Shown here one piece after another: positions 58,602-64,000 of a DNA stretch of 64,000 nt (position 1 is the stretch's first letter; each line of letters opens with the position of its first letter). Under the pieces are notes generated by a model, which was not told where the DNA came from, searched no databases, and worked only from the letters and a program-made list of their open reading frames with translations. Source of the stretch: Marinobacterium_E sp035458585 (GTDB lineage: Bacteria > Pseudomonadota > Gammaproteobacteria > Pseudomonadales > Balneatricaceae); contig DATHZN010000060.1 in the NCBI GenBank assembly GCA_035458585.1, forward strand, positions 1 through 64,000. Direction: 5' to 3'. A program made the translations under genes and the position numbers.

Positions 58602-60713
58602 ATGTTTAACACGATTACTAAGACGTTCCAGTTCGGCAACGATACTGTAACGATTGAAACAGGAAAGATCGCCCGCCAGGCAACGGGTGCGGTGATGGTC
58701 ACTGTAAACGAGAAGACACAGGTACTCTGTACTGTTGTAGGTGCCAAAGAGGCGAAAGAGGGCCAGGACTTCTTCCCCCTTTCAGTTCATTACCAAGAGA
58801 AGTACTACGCGGTAGGCCGCATCCCAGGCGGCTTCTTTAAGCGTGAAGGTCGACCGACTGAGAAAGAGACACTGACGTCGCGGCTGATTGACCGTCCAAT
58901 CCGTCCGCTTTTTCCTAAAGGCTTCATGAATGAAGTACAGGTTGTGTGTACGGTCATGTCCTCTGACAAGAACGTCGATCCAGATATGGCCGCGATGATT
59001 GGTACCTCTGCGGCATTGACGATCTCAGGTATCCCATTCCTTGGCCCCATCGGTGCAGCCCGTGTGGGTTTCACTGAAGACGAAGGCTACATCCTCAACC
59101 CAACTTACGAAGCGCTAGCGAAGTCTGAGCTGGACATGGTGGTTGCAGGAACTGGCGATGCAGTGCTGATGGTTGAATCAGAAGCGAAAGAGCTGACAGA
59201 AGACGAAATGCTGGGTGCAGTACTCTTCGCGCATCAGGAGATGCAGGTTGCAATTAATGCAATCAACGAGTTTGCTGCTGAAGCGGCTAAGCCTAAGTGG
59301 GATTGGAAACCAGCCGAGAAGAACGTTGCTCTAACTGACGCCATCAGTGCTGCTTTTGGTGCGCAGATTGACGCAGCCTTCCAGGTGGCTGACAAGATGC
59401 AGCGTCAGGATACCCTGCGCGCACTGCGTGATCAGGTTGTGGCACAGTTCGCTACGGGCGAAGAGGGCGCACCGGGTGCGGGTGAAGTCTCCAAGGTTTT
59501 CGCCTCGATCGAAAAAGGCACTGTACGTGAGCGTATCCTCAGTGGTCAGCCTCGTATTGACGGCCGTGACACTAAGACGGTTCGCCCCATCAACGTTGAA
59601 GTAGGTACTCTTAAAGGCGTTCACGGTTCAGCTGTATTCACCCGTGGTGAAACGCAGGCCATTGTGACCTGTACACTGGGTACCAGCCGTGATGTGCAGA
59701 TTATCGACGCACTGGAAGGCGAGCGCCGCGATCCGTTCATGTTGCAGTACAACTTCCCTCCTTACTCTGTGGGTGAAGCGGGTCGAATGGGCGGCGCAGG
59801 CCGTCGTGAAATTGGTCACGGTCGTCTGGCTCGTCGTGGTGTTGCTGCTGTATTGCCAACTCAGGAGGCATTCCCATACACCATGCGTCTGGTGTCTGAG
59901 ATCACTGAGTCTAATGGTTCATCTTCTATGGCCTCTGTGTGTGGTTCGTCACTGGCCATGATGGACGCAGGTGTACCCGTATCAGCCGCTGTTGCGGGTA
60001 TCGCCATGGGTCTGGTGAAGGAAGACGATCGCTTTGCAGTCCTGACCGATATCCTGGGTGATGAGGATCACCTCGGCGATATGGACTTCAAAGTGGCCGG
60101 CACTGAAGCGGGTGTGACGGCGCTGCAGATGGATATCAAGATCACCGGTATCACTGAAGAGATCATGGAGATCGCTCTGGAGCAGGCACACGAAGCGCGC
60201 GTTCACATTCTACGTGAGATGGCTAAGGTCATTGGTTACGCTCGCCCAGAGCTGGCTGACCACGCGCCTGCAATGGTACAGCTGAAGATCAACCCAGAGA
60301 AAATTCGCGACGTTATCGGTAAGGGCGGTGCAGTTATCCGTTCAATCACTGAAGAGACAGGCGCCTCTATTGATCTGGATGATGACGGCACAGTACGCAT
60401 CTACGCTGACAACAAAGAGTCCTCTAAGGCTGCTGTTGACCGCGTTACTGCTATTACCGCTGAAGCTGAAGTTGGCAAGATCTACGAAGGTAAGGTTGTT
60501 CGCATTGAGGACTTCGGTGCATTTGTTAACATTCTGCCGGGTAAAGATGGTCTGGTTCACATTTCACAGATCGCTAACGAGCGGGTGAACAAGGTGACCG
60601 ACTACATCAACATGGATGATATCGTGAAAGTGAAGGTGCTGGACGTGGATATGCGCGGCCGTATCAAGTTGTCGATGAAAGACATGGAAGAGGATGAGTC
60701 TGTTGATAATTAA
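58602..60713 (+). CDS. pnp: Polyribonucleotide nucleotidyltransferase (PNPase)
   Basis: PNPase degrades RNA by phosphorolysis and is part of the degradosome. The 703-residue protein has two RNase PH domains (about 10-215 and 325-540) separated by a helical region. A KH domain follows with IRDVIGKGGAVIRSITEETGASIDL near 565, and an S1 domain with GKVVRIEDFGAFVNILPGKDGLVHISQIA near 630. The start at 58602 follows AGGGAGC. A stem-loop in the leader is a likely autoregulation site. A terminator follows. Confidence 0.99.
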   Translation: MFNTITKTFQFGNDTVTIETGKIARQATGAVMVTVNEKTQVLCTVVGAKEAKEGQDFFPLSVHYQEKYYAVGRIPGGFFKREGRPTEKETLTSRLIDRPIRPLFPKGFMNEVQVVCTVMSSDKNVDPDMAAMIGTSAALTISGIPFLGPIGAARVGFTEDEGYILNPTYEALAKSELDMVVAGTGDAVLMVESEAKELTEDEMLGAVLFAHQEMQVAINAINEFAAEAAKPKWDWKPAEKNVALTDAISAAFGAQIDAAFQVADKMQRQDTLRALRDQVVAQFATGEEGAPGAGEVSKVFASIEKGTVRERILSGQPRIDGRDTKTVRPINVEVGTLKGVHGSAVFTRGETQAIVTCTLGTSRDVQIIDALEGERRDPFMLQYNFPPYSVGEAGRMGGAGRREIGHGRLARRGVAAVLPTQEAFPYTMRLVSEITESNGSSSMASVCGSSLAMMDAGVPVSAAVAGIAMGLVKEDDRFAVLTDILGDEDHLGDMDFKVAGTEAGVTALQMDIKITGITEEIMEIALEQAHEARVHILREMAKVIGYARPELADHAPAMVQLKINPEKIRDVIGKGGAVIRSITEETGASIDLDDDGTVRIYADNKESSKAAVDRVTAITAEAEVGKIYEGKVVRIEDFGAFVNILPGKDGLVHISQIANERVNKVTDYINMDDIVKVKVLDVDMRGRIKLSMKDMEEDESVDN

Positions 60714-60730
60714 TCAGTAGACGAATTCAG

Positions 60731-60758
60731 AGAAGGGAGCCTAGAGCTCCCTTTTTTC
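60731..60758 (+). terminator. Terminator after pnp
   Basis: AAGGGAGC (60733-60740) and GCTCCCTT (60746-60753) form a perfect 8-bp stem with a CTAGA loop, then a T-run. Confidence 0.85.
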
Positions 60759-60806
60759 TGTCCGGTATCTGGGTCAGTGTCTTTTAGAACTGCGTAGTTT
60801 TGTTCG

Positions 60807-61475
60807 CTACTCCTCTAGCGGCTCGCGATCACGCCAGGCACGGTAGATGCGGAAGGAGTAAATTGCGCCAAACACGTTGAGGAAGTCGAGCAGCACTGAG
60901 AGCAGCATGCCGAAGAGCAATGACCCCTCTGCGATTGGCGCCACCATCAGTTCCGCAACAAATAGGAAGCCATAAATAATGGCCAGACCTTTAGCAAGGG
61001 TCCAGAACAGATCGGCTGTGCCGGCCCAGCTCATCTTCAGTGCATCCATCGGACCGCGGCCCTCCAACAGGCAGATCTGGTTGGCAATGCCAAGCCGCAC
61101 GGCGATGTAGAGACCGGGAATAACCAACAGCATGAGGCCGAGTGATATCGCTATCGCACTCAGAAGGAAAGTAAAAAAGAGACGGCCCCAGTTCTTCAGC
61201 CCCAGAGCCCAGGCCTGCAGTGCCGATATCGGTTGCTTATCAACAATCGATTGCATGTAGAAGATGCTGGCACCCAGATAGATCGGCACAAAGAGCAGGT
61301 CCATAGCCGTCAGCATGAACAGCTGATCCTGCAGGTTAGAGCCATCCTCCAGATCTCCAACCAGCGATCGCTGAATCAACATCAATCCGGCAATGAATGG
61401 GAGCTGTATGCTAAGCAGGCTGCTGAGGTTGGAACGGAAAAAGTAATAACTTTGCTTAAGGTAATCGACTGCCAT
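60807..61475 (-). CDS. Multi-pass inner-membrane protein, YciC-like
   Basis: The 222-residue protein has about five or six hydrophobic helices and resembles the UPF0259/YciC layout: a SYYFFRSNLSSLLSIQLPF start, LGLMLLVIPGLYIAVRLGIANQICLLEGRGPMDALKMSWA near residue 115, and a C-terminal helix with FRIYRAW. Function is unknown. It lies 9 bases downstream of rsmC on the minus strand, so it may be co-transcribed with rsuA-rsmC. Confidence 0.7.
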   Translation of the reverse strand: MAVDYLKQSYYFFRSNLSSLLSIQLPFIAGLMLIQRSLVGDLEDGSNLQDQLFMLTAMDLLFVPIYLGASIFYMQSIVDKQPISALQAWALGLKNWGRLFFTFLLSAIAISLGLMLLVIPGLYIAVRLGIANQICLLEGRGPMDALKMSWAGTADLFWTLAKGLAIIYGFLFVAELMVAPIAEGSLLFGMLLSVLLDFLNVFGAIYSFRIYRAWRDREPLEE

Positions 61476-61484
61476 ATATCGCTT

Positions 61485-62519
61485 TCATATCTTCGGTTGG
61501 GTTAGTAGGTACGTACAGAAACTGCCGCTATCGAGGTCGAGTTCTACTGATTCAAAATACTTCGAGGCGATACGTTTGAGCGGAACATGCTGGTTCACGA
61601 CAAAACACGCTTTCGCATCGCGCTTCATGAGCCTGGCGGCATTTTTACAGAAACGATCGGTTAGGTCGTAGTCTATGCCAAACCCGCTGTGAAAAGGCGG
61701 GTTACATAATATCAGATCAAACGGTATAGCCAACGTGTCACCGGCATTGCTGGCTTGAAAATGGGCCCGCATTCCGGCCTGAGTCAGTGTATGGAGAGTC
61801 GCTTGGCCGGCTGCAGCGTTGTTATCCGTTGCGGTGATCTGAGTCTGAGGTCCACAGGCCGCCAGCGATAAATAGCCCGAGCCACTGCCGAGGTCTAGGA
61901 CGCTGAGGTCGTCGAGCGGGAGCGCCTTATTCAACATCGCCGGTAACCGCTCTATGAGTTGCTGGCTCCCTTTGTCGATCTTCTGCCAGCCATAGACGCC
62001 GGGCTTGGAGAAGAGACGGTGCTCGCCTACCGTCGCAACTTCTCTCAGCACGTTGTAGTCCTGATCGTCTAGCGCTGCACCCTGTGCATTGCCAACACTG
62101 AGTTCCACCATCCAGCTATCGCCACCGAGCTTTTTTTCGATACGCTCTGCACCGAGTCGTTTCTGCGCATTTTTGGCATAGCTCTTAATCCCCTCTGACT
62201 TATCTCCGAGAAGTATTATCCGGTCCTCGGGTTGCAGGTGGGCAGCCGCCAGATTGATCAGATGATTGACAACAGCCTTCTCCTTGGAGATCCGAAAGAT
62301 GACGCGTCTGGCTGTGAAGTTATCTGGCCACAGGAAGTCAGAGAATGAACAACTCCAGCCCTCTTGCTGTAACTGTACATGCTGATCGTAGCGGTTGGTT
62401 AGCGCTATCCAGCCGGATTTTGGGCGTAGCTCGCGGGGGTTGATATTTTCATCAACAACCAGCAGGCCAGCGTCACTGAGGCAGATCTGTTGATTGATGA
62501 GAGACTCAAAGTTAACCAT
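61485..62519 (-). CDS. rsmC: 16S rRNA (guanine1207-N2)-methyltransferase RsmC-like
   Basis: The 344-residue protein has the two-domain layout of RsmC/RlmG. A degenerate N-terminal methyltransferase-like half (to about 170) is followed by a C-terminal half with the SAM motif VLDLGSGSGYLSL near residue 207 and the catalytic NPPFHSG motif near 275. The length matches RsmC (343) better than RlmG (378), but the assignment is by length and motif only. The start overlaps the rsuA stop by 8 bases. Confidence 0.85.
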   Translation of the reverse strand: MVNFESLINQQICLSDAGLLVVDENINPRELRPKSGWIALTNRYDQHVQLQQEGWSCSFSDFLWPDNFTARRVIFRISKEKAVVNHLINLAAAHLQPEDRIILLGDKSEGIKSYAKNAQKRLGAERIEKKLGGDSWMVELSVGNAQGAALDDQDYNVLREVATVGEHRLFSKPGVYGWQKIDKGSQQLIERLPAMLNKALPLDDLSVLDLGSGSGYLSLAACGPQTQITATDNNAAAGQATLHTLTQAGMRAHFQASNAGDTLAIPFDLILCNPPFHSGFGIDYDLTDRFCKNAARLMKRDAKACFVVNQHVPLKRIASKYFESVELDLDSGSFCTYLLTQPKI

Positions 62520-63210
62520 TAAAGATACTGGCGACCTCTACCTCATCTAACTCGCGCCATTCGCCTTCATAGAGCTCCTCATCGAGCTTAATAGGGCCTA
62601 TTGACTCTCTGTGGAGTGTCTCCACTCGATTTCCCAGCGCTGCGAACATGCGTTTCACCTGATGATAACGTCCTTCGTAAAGTTCGACTCGGGCGCTATT
62701 CTCGGAGAGAATCTCAAGTTTGGCCGGTTTGGTGAGCTCTTTCTCGCCGTTGAGCAGAATGCCGCGTTCGAATCGCTCGATGTAGCTCTCATCAATCGGC
62801 TCCGCCAGGCTGGCCTCGTAGATTTTCCCTAATTTATGTCTGGGCGAGGTTATGCGGTGGCACCACTGGCCGTCACTGCTGATCAATACCAGACCGGTAG
62901 TATCAACATCCAACCGGCCAGCGATGGTCATCTCGTCGGCGCGAGGCAACTCGATCAGCCCCAGAACGGATGGGTGACTACCATCATCGTTGGAACATAC
63001 ATAGCCCAATGGCTTATTCAGCATTAGGTAGCGCGAACGTGGCGCATCGACTGGATAACCGTCAAGCAGTACTTCATCATTCTCGGCGATCTTGCGAGCA
63101 GGGTTGCGCTCAAACTCACCGTTGATCTGTACTTCGTCGGCATGGAGCATCCGTTTCACCTCTTTGCGAGAGAAACCCGTTGCCTGTGAGAGGTATTTGT
63201 CGAGACGCAT
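62512..63210 (-). CDS. rsuA: 16S rRNA pseudouridine516 synthase RsuA
   Basis: RsuA makes pseudouridine 516 in 16S rRNA. The 232-residue protein has an S4-like RNA-binding domain (MRLDKYLSQATGFSRKEVKRML at the start) and the catalytic Asp in GRLDVDTTGLVLISSDGQWCHRI near residue 103. The C-terminal segment has EGRYHQVKRMFAALGN near 182. The ATG at 63210 is chosen because it gives the RsuA-type start; a longer frame exists upstream with no match. It overlaps rsmC by 8 bases. Confidence 0.92.
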   Translation of the reverse strand: MRLDKYLSQATGFSRKEVKRMLHADEVQINGEFERNPARKIAENDEVLLDGYPVDAPRSRYLMLNKPLGYVCSNDDGSHPSVLGLIELPRADEMTIAGRLDVDTTGLVLISSDGQWCHRITSPRHKLGKIYEASLAEPIDESYIERFERGILLNGEKELTKPAKLEILSENSARVELYEGRYHQVKRMFAALGNRVETLHRESIGPIKLDEELYEGEWRELDEVEVASIFNG

Positions 63211-63319
63211 GCTGAAGCCCAAAAAGAATTTGTCTGCGTAGTATACCCAAGTGTTGCAGCGGATGCGCGTCATCACTGGGTTGGGGTAAAATATCCCTTA
63301 GTAACTTTTGAGGTGTGCC

Positions 63320-64000
63320 GTGAAACTCTTTGTAGATGACCTGACTCATGTTGATTTCTCCTACCTAGACGCAGCGCGTGGACTCCTGGGCGAGTCCTGG
63401 GTGGTTCGTTTGGAGCTGGATGGATCGTTGAATGACGAGGGTATGATTTGCGACTTCGGTATTGTTAAAAAACGCGTAAAACAGTGGTTTGATGAGGGTA
63501 TAGATCATGCGTTGGCGGTAGCGACCGGCATGCCGGGCGTGAAGGTGAATCAGTCTGCTGGGCGGACCGAAGTGCTATGGAGCGATCACCAAGGAGTGCC
63601 TTTTCGTTGTGCTGGGCCTGATCAGGCGTTTGCACTTCTTGATCTAGAGTCGATTACGCCTGAGAACGTCGCCAAATGGTGTGAATCGCGTCTCAAAGCA
63701 CTCTTTCCCGACGAGGTTCAGGGGCTCAGATTAACGCTCTATCCAGAGTCGATTGATGGGGCTTTCTATCACTACTCGCACGGGCTGCAGAAGCATCAGG
63801 GCAACTGCCAGCGTATTGCACATGGTCATCGCTCGCGTATTCAGGTACTAGTTGATGGTGAACGCAGTGAAGAGCAAGAGCGTCAGTGGGCTGAGCACTT
63901 TCGCGACATCTACATAGGCACAGTGTCGCATCTTCAGCGCGAAGAGGCGGGTATCAGTTACTTTAGCTACGCAGCACCGCAAGGTGATTTTGAACTATCG
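63320..64000 (+). CDS. Tandem 6-pyruvoyl-tetrahydropterin synthase/QueD-like protein (C-terminus off the window)
   Basis: This frame is open from GTG at 63320 to the window end (227 codons); GAGGTG precedes it. The N-terminal copy (about residues 1-150) has the PTPS outline: KLFVDDLTHVDFSYLD, then LLGESWVVRLELDG, then GMICDFGIVKKRVKQWFDEGIDHAL. The zinc histidines of the HGH motif are replaced (LLGES). A second copy begins near 150 with YHYSHGLQKHQGNCQRIAHGHRSRIQVLVDG, which keeps the His, Cys and HGH set. It is probably a two-copy PTPS/QueD relative with a degenerate first copy; substrate and role are unknown. Confidence 0.8.
   Translation, partial: MKLFVDDLTHVDFSYLDAARGLLGESWVVRLELDGSLNDEGMICDFGIVKKRVKQWFDEGIDHALAVATGMPGVKVNQSAGRTEVLWSDHQGVPFRCAGPDQAFALLDLESITPENVAKWCESRLKALFPDEVQGLRLTLYPESIDGAFYHYSHGLQKHQGNCQRIAHGHRSRIQVLVDGERSEEQERQWAEHFRDIYIGTVSHLQREEAGISYFSYAAPQGDFELS

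Overview
The window is a stretch of chromosome from a gammaproteobacterium. Protein sequences and gene order point to a marine, Oceanospirillaceae-like or Pseudomonas-related heterotroph. Clues are the ffh-rpsP-rimM-trmD-rplS/xerD-dsbC-hom-thrC-recJ order, the greA/yhbY/ftsH-folP-glmM-secG-tRNA-rimP-nusA-infB-rbfA-truB-rpsO-pnp order, a glycine betaine ABC importer and a TRAP transporter. I see no insertion sequence, prophage, CRISPR array or rRNA. The placement is inference from gene order; no search was run.

Region by region: (1) 1-6150 has recN (partial, minus strand), then the heat-shock genes grpE, dnaK and dnaJ, then cysE and dapB. sigma32-type promoters precede grpE and dnaK. (2) 6150-10200 is an osmoprotection block: proX, proW and proV on the minus strand, facing away from a MarR-type regulator. 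(3) 10200-16100 holds small genes: a YqfO-like protein, a histidine phosphatase, a PQQ-type aldose dehydrogenase, a winged-helix protein with a zinc-ribbon Nudix hydrolase, a second (CoA-type) Nudix hydrolase, a DUF1289 protein, a CorB-like membrane protein and a YpjD/CcsA-like membrane protein. (4) 16200-31300 carries protein targeting and translation genes (ffh, rpsP, rimM, trmD, rplS), xerD, dsbC, hom and thrC, an ElyC/YdcF-like protein, recJ, nfo, nudF, yqiB and yqiA. (5) 31300-37800 has parE, followed not by parC but by a PAS/degenerate-GGDEF/EAL protein, then an L,D-transpeptidase and a Tat-exported MepK-like endopeptidase. (6) 37970-42900 is carA-carB-greA. (7) 43174-46064 is a TRAP dicarboxylate-type transporter (minus). 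(8) 46275-60713 is yhbY (minus), then ftsH, folP, glmM, secG, tRNA-Leu, initiator tRNA, rimP, nusA, infB, rbfA, truB, rpsO and pnp. (9) 60800-64000 has a YciC-like membrane protein, rsmC and rsuA (minus), and the start of a tandem PTPS/QueD-like protein.

Most of the window is housekeeping. The more unusual signals are an initiator tRNA whose 1:72 mismatch reads T-T; a structured, terminator-bearing leader before rimP; a possible attenuator and leader ORF before carA; a missing rlmE and a hairpin before ftsH; a perfect 13-bp hairpin with a GNRA loop between dnaK and dnaJ; an uncharacterised 481-residue anchored protein between rplS and xerD; a 60-residue Cys-tailed ORF overlapping nfo; and a PTPS-like protein whose first copy has lost its zinc histidines. 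Compared with the Pseudomonas-type order dapB-carA-carB-greA, about 32 kb separates dapB from carA here.
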